A stretch of DNA of 64,000 nt from Sphingobacterium detergens (GTDB lineage: Bacteria > Bacteroidota > Bacteroidia > Sphingobacteriales > Sphingobacteriaceae). The DNA lies in contig NZ_RAPY01000005.1 in assembly GCF_003610355.1 (NCBI RefSeq), positions 62,001 through 126,000 of the forward strand. The letters are read 5' to 3'. The notes below the pieces were generated by a model. That model had not been told where the DNA came from. It did no database searches and saw only the letters and a list, made by a program, of their open reading frames with translations. The translations under genes and the position numbers were made by a program. Below are positions 37,328-45,349 of this stretch, piece after piece. Numbering within the stretch: position 1 is the stretch's first letter; each line of letters begins with the position of its first letter.

Positions 37328-37976
37328 TTTTTAGGTGTTTAAAGAGTGACCAAAACACATCGCTTCCCCTTCCGACTTAAATCAGTTTTTCTAGGTTCTT
37401 AAGCCTTGCTCAGGCCACTCCAGTAAATAAATAGAACTATTAATAGGTTCTCAGATGCGGTGCTTGACAATTACAGGTGATTTGATAGAGACGATACCGC
37501 ATCCGTTGGAAAAAATGAAAAACCGACCTTTATTATAGAAATTCTATATTTATCTTTTCTAAAACTTTGCATCTGACTTGCGAATTCCGTACTTTTAGGG
37601 TGCTAGAATAAAAGAATGGAAGATCGGGCATTTGTCGGGCATTGATCTTGAAAAAATCGGGTCGGTAAAACCAACAATTGACATGCTGTAAATATGCCAT
37701 TAAGGCATTTTTATGTGCATTCCGCTACCATAAGGTATCGGCTTTGTCGATTTTGAGGTTATTAGTTTTTACTCTGGTGGGCAGTATTTGTTCTTGATAA
37801 GCAGCGATACTGCAAGCTGCCGAAGTTGATCCTTGATCTGCTGTCGTGCTGTGATTATTCTTGACTCTCTTTGTATCATAATTCAATAGTTGGGTTATCA
37901 AACAGAGTCTCCTAGGAGGAAAATAAGAAGGGCATATCTATAAATATAGAAGAGGCAAGCCCCACTATCTTCTACT
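37328..37976. other. Intergenic region upstream of the TlpA-SusC-SusD operon
   Basis: Contains an 8-bp inverted repeat (37454-37461 with 37496-37503) in the operon leader side and a small hairpin with U run (37694-37698 with 37704-37708) on the plus strand. No coding frame of value. The region passes into the structured element at 37977. Confidence 0.5.
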
Positions 37977-38140
37977 GAATACGAGGTACGACGAATACCC
38001 ATGACGCAGTTTCCAATAGGGGAGCTTGCCCCTTCCTTTTGCGAAAATACAAAAAGCACAGGGGGTTCGCAAACCCTACGTCTCGCGTCATTGAAATTTC
38101 GTCGTTTCCGTATTCGAGACTAAATCAGATAAACTGATTA
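37977..38140 (+). ncRNA. Candidate structured non-coding RNA, multi-stem
   Basis: A long imperfect stem pairs 37977-38007 with 38085-38115 in three blocks of 7, 8 and 7 bp. It encloses two hairpins: 38018-38022 with 38029-38033, and 38038-38045 with 38066-38073. A further hairpin (AATCAG/CTGATT, 38124-38140) follows. The whole is a branched fold of about 160 nt with no ORF. An alternative pairing exists between 37948-37963 and 38019-38035. It lies directly ahead of a terminator and a 164-aa gene. Strand of function is inferred from that gene. Confidence 0.5.
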
Positions 38141-38168
38141 TAAGACAAATATAATAATAAAAATTAAC

Positions 38169-38195
38169 AAAAGTCTCATTCAAGACTTTTTATTT
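38169..38195 (+). terminator. Terminator-like hairpin just ahead of the 164-aa gene
   Basis: Perfect 8-bp stem (38169-38176 with 38183-38190, 6-base loop) then U-rich TATTT. It sits between the structured RNA and the ATG at 38211, as an attenuator or as the end of the RNA. Confidence 0.65.
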
Positions 38196-38210
38196 AAAAA
38201 CATAAAAAAA

Positions 38211-38705
38211 ATGACTGATTATCAATCAAATAAACTTGAATTGTTTTCTAAACACATTTCATCCATACTTAAGAAAAAGATTAAAGATAGATCAGCATTA
38301 AAAAAGAAATCTGAGGAAATATCAAATCTTCTTAGTGAGAGCTCCCCCAAACTGGATGGTAGAATTTTTCATAAGGTCTTGATTATTTTAGGAGAAGATA
38401 TTGATGCATTTTGTAACAATTATTTTGGTAAACACGAGGGGCATATATTAGCAAGTTTAGAGAAGAATGGAAACTTATTTCACGATTTGATTAATCCTTA
38501 TATAAATAGCCAAAATCAACTTAGTGATAGCTCTAAAATTATTGCTAAAAGATTTAATAGACTCTTTTCGGGAGAACTTAAGGAACTCTATGCGGATGAA
38601 ATATATGGTTTATCTAAAGCCTTAGCATGTAAAGCTAGTGAACTCTTCGACTACTTCTACGGCGACGGTCCACGCCCAATGATTGGAATTACAGCTTCTG
38701 AGTAA
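38211..38705 (+). CDS. Hypothetical protein with possible degenerate HTH C-terminus (164 aa)
   Basis: Lys-rich and helical in the first ~60 residues. The C-terminal block YGLSKALACKASELFDYFYG resembles the last helix of XRE regulators (SKALxVSxxELFEYxYG form), so it may descend from one. No catalytic motif seen. Neither the size match (164 aa) nor the gene order (RNA, terminator, ORF) is enough to call it a ToxN-like toxin; its sequence does not look like ToxN. It opens an AT-rich island together with the nucleotidyltransferase and Rpn genes. Confidence 0.55.
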   Translation: MTDYQSNKLELFSKHISSILKKKIKDRSALKKKSEEISNLLSESSPKLDGRIFHKVLIILGEDIDAFCNNYFGKHEGHILASLEKNGNLFHDLINPYINSQNQLSDSSKIIAKRFNRLFSGELKELYADEIYGLSKALACKASELFDYFYGDGPRPMIGITASE

Positions 38706-38945
38706 AATCAGTTGCCGAGACCGAAGATTAAACAGAAAAAAATACAGATCTTTTTGATAATAAAATATTTATAACTAAATTAGTTATGCCGGTTAAAAGA
38801 AAACCAACATTTAGCTAAGCCTTCTAATGCAAATTGGGAGGCTTAATTATTAACGATTTTTTGAATACTTCTATGACAGCAGCAAAGACCTGTTATAAGA
38901 CATAGTACCCGCTGCTGAAGACGTAAAATAAAAAGATTACTATAT
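38706..38945. other. Spacer with a remnant resembling the LFDYFYG end
   Basis: Bases 38857-38887 would encode FFEYFYDSS, close to the LFDYFYGDG end of the preceding gene, but no complete ORF is present. A similar trace, LFEYLYGDA, follows the 97-aa gene near 39771-39801. They may be worn copies of one regulator's 3' end. Confidence 0.4.
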
Positions 38946-39428
38946 ATGACACTAAATTTTGATTCGAAAGGCAATCTTGTGCCCAACAGCAACATTAAAT
39001 GTTCTTTAGAGGTATTTCACAAGGTTTTTGTTGAGGAAATCGCCACCCCAATTCGAGCGTCTCTGTATGAATCTTTCTTAAGATACACTTCAAATCTGAA
39101 AGACGCAATAGATGATGCTGAGTTGATTTGCTGGATAAATGGTTCATTTGCGACCAAGAAGAAAGAGCCTAACGACTTGGATCTGGTCACTTTCATTAAT
39201 TATGATACCATTGATCAAAAGGAACAGTTTTTGCAGGATTTTAAATATCCAAATTCTTTAGCTAAATTTGGGTTAAATGCTTATATCGTAAAAGTATATC
39301 CGCGAACTCACACTAAATATTCACTTTATATTGGAGACGAGATGTATTGGATGGACAAATTTGATAAAAATAAACGTAATAGGAACGGAGTAAAAGTTCC
39401 AAAAGGATTTGTTGAGATTATTCTGTAA
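38946..39428 (+). CDS. MNT-like nucleotidyltransferase-fold protein (DUF6932-like)
   Basis: 160 aa. The region ICWINGSFATKKKEPNDLDL (about 57-76) has the GS-x(n)-DxD pattern of minimal nucleotidyltransferases, and the following VTFINYD fits the next strand. Such domains serve as antitoxins in HEPN/MNT pairs or as housekeeping transferases. No HEPN motif (RX4-6H) is obvious in its neighbour. A small helical protein gene starts 18 bases downstream, suggesting a two-gene unit. Confidence 0.65.
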   Translation: MTLNFDSKGNLVPNSNIKCSLEVFHKVFVEEIATPIRASLYESFLRYTSNLKDAIDDAELICWINGSFATKKKEPNDLDLVTFINYDTIDQKEQFLQDFKYPNSLAKFGLNAYIVKVYPRTHTKYSLYIGDEMYWMDKFDKNKRNRNGVKVPKGFVEIIL

Positions 39429-39446
39429 TCGTTAATTGAAGGTAGA

Positions 39447-39740
39447 ATGAAAAATATAGAATTATATAAATTGATGGATCTTGTTGATGAAATCAAGAGA
39501 ATTGATGCTGTTATTCTATTGCACAAAAATGCAGAAAGTAACGAATTTATGGCTTCACAATATGAAGCAAAAAAAGTAAAATTAATGGCTCAGCTCATAG
39601 ATGCCCTTGCCGCTCCCAAAGTCCAATCTGAACAGAGCTTTTCTTTGATTCAAATGTTGCTGTCAAAATTTTACCCGAATAAAGTTGACAAGCAAGCTTT
39701 TAAAGAAAACGGTCTTGATGACTTAATGGCCGTAATTTAG
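39447..39740 (+). CDS. Small helical protein paired with the MNT-like protein (97 aa)
   Basis: MKNIELYKLMDLVDEIKRID begins a mostly helical protein rich in Leu, Lys and Ala. A second helical part follows Pro at ~60 (SFSLIQMLLSKFYPNKVD). No known domain. Starts 18 bases after the nucleotidyltransferase stop, same strand. Could be the partner of a two-gene defence or toxin-antitoxin unit; no direct evidence. Confidence 0.55.
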   Translation: MKNIELYKLMDLVDEIKRIDAVILLHKNAESNEFMASQYEAKKVKLMAQLIDALAAPKVQSEQSFSLIQMLLSKFYPNKVDKQAFKENGLDDLMAVI

Positions 39741-39948
39741 TTTTGCTCGTCTTTAAAAGTACATTTTATCAACTTTTCGAATACCTTTACGGCGATGCCT
39801 AATGTCCAATAAACGGGATTATACCTACCAAGTTGAATATCATTAAAAATACTTTTCATAAAATATAGGTTAATAATAAGTACTTACCTCACATCGACCG
39901 AATACAGGGGAGTTTTTAATTTAAGAAAACAACAGCTTAAAATGACAA

Positions 39949-39974
39949 AAGCCATTCCCTTTAGGAAATGGCTT
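39949..39974 (-). terminator. Terminator-like hairpin after the Rpn-family gene
   Basis: 8-bp stem (39949-39956 with 39967-39974), 30 bases past the stop of the minus-strand nuclease gene, with U-rich sequence following on that strand. Confidence 0.65.
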
Positions 39975-40004
39975 CAACATTATTTATAAACTTCAAAAAT
40001 TACG

Positions 40005-40916
40005 CTATTTAAGCTTTTCGATTTCTTCCATAGGAAGGCCCGTAACATCACTAATATCCTCCTTGCTAAAACCTTTGCTCAACATCTTCCGTGCAGATTC
40101 AATAGCTTGTTTATGTTCTCCTTCAGCAAAACCTTTAGCATGTCCCAGCGCTTCTCCAGACCTCAAAGCCGAATTAAAAACACTTTCGGCATCTCGTTTA
40201 TGCTTTAGACTTGATTCGTATGACATTCTATCCTCCTCTGTTAATTTACCTATTTCTCCTACTTCAAAGATAAGACCAAATATTCTCTTATCCAAAAATG
40301 ACGGCAACTTATCCATGGTACTCAAGTGTTTAAGCACGTACAGCCATTGGTCCATTACTGTTTCCAATTCCGCAGGCCTTTTATTAAACATAGGCAATGA
40401 AACCAATTTATATCCCAACTTGTCATAAAAGATTTCATGTGTATCCTTATCACATAGTGCTACGTCATAGAAATAGGGTCGATCAGTATTACGTAGTGGG
40501 AGGACATTGCTCTCTCCATGCAGCTTAAATTCTAAAACACCGATAAAATAAACCTCAGGTAGGCAGTAATTATTGCCTTTCTTTCCCCTTGATAATTGTT
40601 TACTAATTAATCGTGAGGTATAGTACACAGCTCGATCCCTAAAAAATTCTTGAAATAATTGCTGCATCTCTATAATAAATATCTCGCCATCATTTCCGAT
40701 GCAATGTAAATCGAAAACTACTCTTCGCATATCTTCCTGATCACCGTCATACTCTACAGACTTGTAAAATAAATCAGAAATTACCTTTTCACCCTCAAAT
40801 AGGCTATTGAGGAATTCGATTAAGAGAATTTTATTTTCTTCTCGTCCGAAATAAAGCTTCCAACCAAAGTCAGTATTCGGATCAACGTATTTACCAATAT
40901 ATTTTAACTTAGCCAT
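40005..40916 (-). CDS. Rpn-family recombination-promoting PD-(D/E)XK nuclease
   Basis: Start at ATG 40916 (MAKLKYIGKY), 303 aa; ATG 40943 would add nine residues. The N-terminal DPNTDFGWKLYFGREENKIL and the catalytic pair VVFDLHCIGNDG and IFIIEMQQ (ExQ form) mark the Rpn/PDDEXK transposase-like family of DNA nucleases. The C-terminal region is helical with a repeated-charge segment and ends ITDVTGLPMEEIEKLK-like. Family members are linked to recombination and to abortive-infection roles. Located in an AT-rich stretch. Confidence 0.88.
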   Translation of the reverse strand: MAKLKYIGKYVDPNTDFGWKLYFGREENKILLIEFLNSLFEGEKVISDLFYKSVEYDGDQEDMRRVVFDLHCIGNDGEIFIIEMQQLFQEFFRDRAVYYTSRLISKQLSRGKKGNNYCLPEVYFIGVLEFKLHGESNVLPLRNTDRPYFYDVALCDKDTHEIFYDKLGYKLVSLPMFNKRPAELETVMDQWLYVLKHLSTMDKLPSFLDKRIFGLIFEVGEIGKLTEEDRMSYESSLKHKRDAESVFNSALRSGEALGHAKGFAEGEHKQAIESARKMLSKGFSKEDISDVTGLPMEEIEKLK

Positions 40917-41258
40917 AATTTTTAAGTTTTTGGTTATTAACACAAAGATACAAAAAAAACTAAAATAATTAGCAAACCTTAATTAAGTATATTGATTGGG
41001 GTACATAAAGATAGAATCCTTCATTGGTTTAAGTGATCCATCCTGCAATAGTATTATTATATCTAACGACTCCCTACCTCCTAATCTTTAACATTAACTG
41101 GCCTCAAAACAGGTCAATTCGTGAAATAATTACTGTAATTTTTATAACTAAATGCTTAAATAATTTTCAACTCTTCAGCTAATTAAATTTAAGCCAAGGT
41201 GATTTTTTCATATATTTGATATTAATCTGTAAATCTTTCGATTTCAACAAGTAATATT
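40917..41258. other. Intergenic region between Rpn and TetR genes
   Basis: AT-rich spacer between divergent genes. TATATTTG at 41211-41218 fits a plus-strand -7 box for the TetR gene. No ORF or long repeat. Confidence 0.5.
41211..41218 (+). promoter_or_regulatory. Candidate -7 promoter box ahead of the TetR gene
   Basis: TATATTTG matches TAnnTTTG, 40 bases before the start. No TTG at the expected -33 place. Confidence 0.42.
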
Positions 41259-41924
41259 ATGACCGATAAACACCAGTCGAGAAAAAAATACCAGGGAGAA
41301 AAGAATAATAAAGAGCGGACGATGGGCAAGCTAATTGCTGCCGTTGGTAAAGTCCTTAAAGAAAAAGGTTACCCCGGACTTACCATAGCTAATATTTCAA
41401 AGGAGGCAGGTGTCGACCGTAAGCTCATTGGTTTATACTTTGGCAATTTGGACAAGCTGGTTGAAACTTACATAAGAGGCAAAGACTATTGGCTTTCTGC
41501 GACCATGAATGCCGTTGAGTATTTTGGAAATGCGCCCGAGGTAGGATCAAGAGGTTTTTTAGAATCTTTATTATTAAATCAATTGGAAGATTTCCTTTCC
41601 AACACTGAAATGCAAAAGATTTTGGCCTGGCAGATCTGCGAAGAGTCTGTAATTATGTCTGAGATCTCCCAAGAACGGGAAAAGATGAGTGCGCTTTTCT
41701 TCGCCTTTGCAGATAAAGAACTTCAGGGCAAGGATCTCGACCTGAGGGCAGTCGTAACAATTTTGGTTGCAGGTATTTATTATATTGTTCTTCACTCGGT
41801 ACATACAAAAAGTACGGTCTGTGAAATCGACATTTCAACCCCGGAAGGGATGAACAGGATCAAAACTTCGATCAAGAACATTTTGGGCTGGGCTTACAAC
41901 TCGGTTGAAGAACCCGCGGGATAA
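41259..41924 (+). CDS. TetR-family transcriptional regulator
   Basis: 221 aa. After a basic tail, residues ~22-70 form the HTH: MGKLIAAVGKVLKEKGYPGL, TIANISKEAGVDRKLIGLYF. The remaining helices form the ligand/dimer part (FFAFADKELQGK). Usually a repressor of adjacent genes; the convergent aminotransferase-like gene is nearest, but convergent layout gives no direct operator. Ligand unknown. Confidence 0.88.
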   Translation: MTDKHQSRKKYQGEKNNKERTMGKLIAAVGKVLKEKGYPGLTIANISKEAGVDRKLIGLYFGNLDKLVETYIRGKDYWLSATMNAVEYFGNAPEVGSRGFLESLLLNQLEDFLSNTEMQKILAWQICEESVIMSEISQEREKMSALFFAFADKELQGKDLDLRAVVTILVAGIYYIVLHSVHTKSTVCEIDISTPEGMNRIKTSIKNILGWAYNSVEEPAG

Positions 41925-41960
41925 ACCAAGTTTTGGTTTCAGAAGATCCTGTTGCTTGTT

Positions 41961-43274
41961 TTATTCCTTTTCAGTACCATGCTCGCTAACAAATTCACCG
42001 TCCGGACGATCCTCCAAGCGGGCTACGACCTTAAATGCAGCATAGATCTGATCGACTGCATATTGATGCTCCTCTAATGTCTCAAAAAATACGTCATTCA
42101 GGGTCTTAACCATATTTTCTATCTGATTGTATGACTGAAGTGTCGTTATTGTAAATCTTATCCCCGAATGATTTTTTGAAACAGCGGGAAATACCCCAAT
42201 GTTTAGCAAAAATCCGTGCTTGATCATTTTTTCCATAATAATGTATGCCAGCTCGGCTCTTGACGTACCAACAAAGAATATACCCGAATCAAAATTCGAA
42301 ATTAACGGCAGGGAGGTTGCTTTAAATAAGGAGCTTGCATACTTTATTCTATTCGCTAATGCTGTTTGTAGTTCATAAATCTCCTCAGTTAAATGGATCT
42401 TCGCAGAGGCAACCGCAGCACCTAAGGTTGAAGGTTGCAAAGGGCCGGAGGAATTGAAAGGTGCCCCACAGGCACGTACCCTTCTGGCGATTTCCTTATT
42501 TGGAAAAACCAAAAGACCTCCGCCTGTCGCAAAGGCTTTGGCCATCGATGAGGCTACGATCATCCTTTCATGTATGGTATGGTTACCAAGTATATATCCT
42601 TTTCCATTTTTACCCAATATACTCATACTATGTGCATCGTCGATATAGGTATGGAATGCAGGATAGGCATCCAACAAATTAAAGATCTCATCAGCTGGAC
42701 AGCGATCCCCAAACATGGAATAAACACCATCAGCAAAATACCAGACCCTTTTATATGTTTTTTGGAGTGTTTCGATGCGTTCCCGCAGTAAATCTAAGCG
42801 GTTATGGCGAAGGACTTCAAAGTGAATTGGCCAATTTGCCCTAAATACGTTTATACCGCTTAACACGGAATTATGAAGTTGCTGGTCAGCAATGACAGCA
42901 TCTCCCGGATCCAGAATCACAGGTATGGCGGACAGGTGTGCAAGTGTTGTTGTCGGTGCAACAATGGTAGGGGCCTCAAAAATCCCGCTCATCAACTCTT
43001 CCAGTTCTCTATATAAATCAATGGAAACATATGCTCTTGATTCGGAAAATTGCACCCCATATTTTTCTACGGCAGCTATTGCAGCACGTTTTAAACGTTC
43101 ATCATGCTCCAGTCCCAGATAGCTACAAGAGGTAAAGTTCACTAATTCTGAATCATTAATGCGGATAAGGTTGTCGGTTGTCAGATTACCATCCTGAGTT
43201 AAATGAAGAATACCTCTTTTAACACCTTCAGAAATGCTCTGATCAATAGCGGAAATAAAATTATGATGGTTCAT
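41961..43274 (-). CDS. PLP-dependent alpha-oxoamine synthase-like enzyme
   Basis: 437 aa. Fold-type I features: FTSCSYLGLEHDERLKRAA at ~47-65, DDAHSMSILGKNGKG (Asp and His of the PLP site) and SSMAKAFATGGGLLVFP with the Schiff-base Lys. This is the KBL/BioF/SPT/CqsA group, which joins an acyl-CoA or acyl-ACP to an amino acid with decarboxylation. The exact substrates cannot be told from sequence; Sphingobacteriaceae have several paralogues, one being serine palmitoyltransferase. It stands alone. Confidence 0.82.
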   Translation of the reverse strand: MNHHNFISAIDQSISEGVKRGILHLTQDGNLTTDNLIRINDSELVNFTSCSYLGLEHDERLKRAAIAAVEKYGVQFSESRAYVSIDLYRELEELMSGIFEAPTIVAPTTTLAHLSAIPVILDPGDAVIADQQLHNSVLSGINVFRANWPIHFEVLRHNRLDLLRERIETLQKTYKRVWYFADGVYSMFGDRCPADEIFNLLDAYPAFHTYIDDAHSMSILGKNGKGYILGNHTIHERMIVASSMAKAFATGGGLLVFPNKEIARRVRACGAPFNSSGPLQPSTLGAAVASAKIHLTEEIYELQTALANRIKYASSLFKATSLPLISNFDSGIFFVGTSRAELAYIIMEKMIKHGFLLNIGVFPAVSKNHSGIRFTITTLQSYNQIENMVKTLNDVFFETLEEHQYAVDQIYAAFKVVARLEDRPDGEFVSEHGTEKE

Positions 43275-43427
43275 GCATTTGGATTTTACGGTTAAGTAAT
43301 TTATTAAAGTTATCGATTTCCTACTAAATAGTTGCGAAATTTCTCGTTATTTGATCCGCATTCAATCAAAAAGATCGGCAATGGCAGTCTTTCATTTTTC
43401 GCTTTAGGCACAAATTTATCAATTCAA

Positions 43428-43951
43428 AGAGAGAAAAGAAAAGTACTATTATTTGCACTCGCAGCAACTATGGTTTCCTGTAATCAAAAGCCAAAGGAAA
43501 CCACGTCACCTTCCGTCCCACAAGATACATCAGCAACAGAGAAACCTTATAAAATTGACACATTGGCAACGCTTGGATCTAGCTAGTATCCGCTATCCGG
43601 GTGCCGATATCGGCGTACTTCCCTTCTTTACTCCGCCAAAAGGCTGGTGACAAACCCAGCATCACGGCTGAGGGTACAGACGTGGTCATTCAGATTGCAG
43701 AAGCGCTAAAAAATGATCCTACGCTCAAAATCTCCATTGAAGGACACACGGACAATACGGGCGATGCAGCCCACAATAAAAAGCTATCCGATGGGGATGC
43801 CAATGCCGTGCTGACAGCATTAATGGGTCAAAAAATCGACAAATCACATTTAAGCGCCAAAGGTTACGGTACCGAACGCCCGATCGTCGCCAACGATTCC
43901 GAAGACAATAGAGCTCAAAATCGTCGCGTAGAACTGGTTAAGATTAAATAA
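43428..43951 (+). pseudogene. Broken OmpA-family lipoprotein gene
   Basis: The pieces lie in three frames. A lipoprotein signal (LLFALAATMVSCNQK) and a Thr/Ser linker occur in the first. DLASIRYPGADIGVLPFFTP occurs in the second (to 43650). The peptidoglycan-binding OmpA domain with ISIEGHTDNTGDAAHNKKLS and ENRAQNRR-like NRAQNRRVELVKIK is in the third (from about 43640). The segment that normally joins the last two, of roughly 150 residues or more, is missing. So two frameshifts and a deletion are implied. No good start codon for the first piece. Confidence 0.75.
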
Positions 43952-43964
43952 ACTTCCCAGATAT

Positions 43965-44005
43965 GATTATATGTCGCTTTCCGTGATAGAAAGCCACATA
44001 TAATC
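43965..44005. terminator. Long hairpin between pseudogene and lipoprotein gene
   Basis: A stem of 10 bp (GATTATATGT with ACATATAATC) continues past a 2-base mismatch into 5 more pairs (CTTTC/GAAAG). Lies between two convergent genes and could end transcription from both. Confidence 0.65.
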
Positions 44006-44038
44006 ATTGTTGATCAAACCTATTAAAATGAGACGAAT

Positions 44039-44950
44039 TTATTCATACACTATGGTAAGGGGAACAGACCTAAAGGTACTCATGTTAAACGTTGTGTTCT
44101 TATATAGAATGACCAGATTGTACTGACCAGATTGCCATTGTCGGTCGCCAGTGATTTGATTGCCCAAACCGTCTTTTTCCGCACCGATAATAATATCATC
44201 ACCACTTATCGCACCATTGGCCAGCTTATACGTATTGATTTTAGAGGCTGGCCCTAGATCTTTATGCTCCACTTTGGAAATAATTATGGCTTTCGTGAGA
44301 TTTAGCTTATCAACGGTTTCAGGAAAGTAGTTCAGCGTCCGTTTGATCAATGCTGTATATAAGATGCCGTCACCCTGTATTTGTTTAATCTGCGCCCGGG
44401 CCGTAAACTTATCTCCTTTTTTGAATACTATCGGGGTCTCAACATAGGTACCCATATAGTAAACCATATCATCGTTTCGGGAAAAGATATCACGGTCCAC
44501 GACGGGATCGACGGGCATATTAGCAGCATCAAAAATCTGAAAATCTTCTTTTAACTCCAGCTTCGATCCATTTACGTCATTTACAATAAAGAAGAAATCA
44601 TATCTTCCCTCGGGTGCTTCCTTTGGAATGGTAAAATGTTTATGGACATTGGCATTTTTTAATCCTTTAAACTCATCCCAGGCAATTTCCATTTTCCATG
44701 GTGAGGTATAGGTCTGCCCAGCCTTTGGCAAAATCTTGACCTGAACAGATTCTATTTTATCTCCGGCAAGGAGATCTGCATTAAAATGAAAATCGCGGCC
44801 TCTAATTGCCTGTTTATTATTTGCATAACCGATTTCGACATTTTCAGCTGTCGGCTGACTAATTTCGGACTCTTGTTTATCTTTCTTGCAAGAAACAAAT
44901 AGTCCAGCGATGAGCGTGATTGCGAGAAGAATTTTTACTGACTTGGTCAT
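44039..44950 (-). CDS. DUF4625-like lipoprotein
   Basis: Start taken at ATG 44950 (MTKSVKILLAITLIAG); ATG 44986 adds twelve residues. Lipobox LFVSC at about residue 21. The body has EIGYANNKQAIRGRDFHF and repeated beta domains (DFFFIVNDVNGSKLELK), which I relate to DUF4625 with moderate confidence. Surface or periplasmic lipoprotein, role unknown. Stands apart from the fimbrillin cassette that follows upstream of it. Confidence 0.65.
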   Translation of the reverse strand: MTKSVKILLAITLIAGLFVSCKKDKQESEISQPTAENVEIGYANNKQAIRGRDFHFNADLLAGDKIESVQVKILPKAGQTYTSPWKMEIAWDEFKGLKNANVHKHFTIPKEAPEGRYDFFFIVNDVNGSKLELKEDFQIFDAANMPVDPVVDRDIFSRNDDMVYYMGTYVETPIVFKKGDKFTARAQIKQIQGDGILYTALIKRTLNYFPETVDKLNLTKAIIISKVEHKDLGPASKINTYKLANGAISGDDIIIGAEKDGLGNQITGDRQWQSGQYNLVILYKNTTFNMSTFRSVPLTIVYE

Positions 44951-45144
44951 ATGTTTTGGTTTTATACGTTTTGCTGTTTTATTCATACTGCCAGTGAGAA
45001 AGGATTAAAATCTTTTTGTTCGGCAAACACAAATGCAACATAGATGCAAATATAACAATCGTACATACAAAAGCAATACAGTTGCATTAATTATTAATTC
45101 AGCACATCTAACCAAATTAACCTAGACACGGAAATCTGGGCACG

Positions 45145-45322
45145 AAAAAAGCGGATAACATCATTGTTAACCGCCTTCCTATTATCACAAAAAAACACTT
45201 ATTTCTACAAACCGTTTAACCAGCTATTAACCTCATCCTGTGTTTTTCCAGTCTTCTTCTGAAGTTTACCGACCAATTCATCTTCTTTGCCTTCTGCATA
45301 CAATAAATCATCATCCGTAAGA
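45145..45322. repeat. Left copy of a ~180-bp imperfect direct repeat (csbD 3' end)
   Basis: About 90% identical by eye to 47533-47708. It contains the 3' part of the csbD gene and its terminator. The terminator stems in the two copies differ in sequence but both still pair, apart from one mismatch in this copy. The copy ends abruptly at 45322, 28 bases before the stop of the fimbrillin-like gene. Confidence 0.85.
45205..45322 (-). pseudogene. 3' fragment of a csbD-like gene
   Basis: Encodes the C-terminal ~38 residues of the CsbD-like protein (LTDDDLLYAEGKEDELVGKL...NGL) with stop, then meets a TAG in frame upstream and has no start. The full gene is at 47591-47776. It probably serves now only as 3' UTR and terminator for the fimbrillin-like gene. 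Confidence 0.82.
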
Positions 45323-45349
45323 CTATTAACTAAATCCTATTTTGCATAA

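Noticed and set aside
38211..38705. ToxN-like toxin of a type III toxin-antitoxin system
   Set aside because: Gene order and size fit, but the upstream RNA has no tandem repeats and the protein lacks ToxN-like sequence; left as hypothetical.
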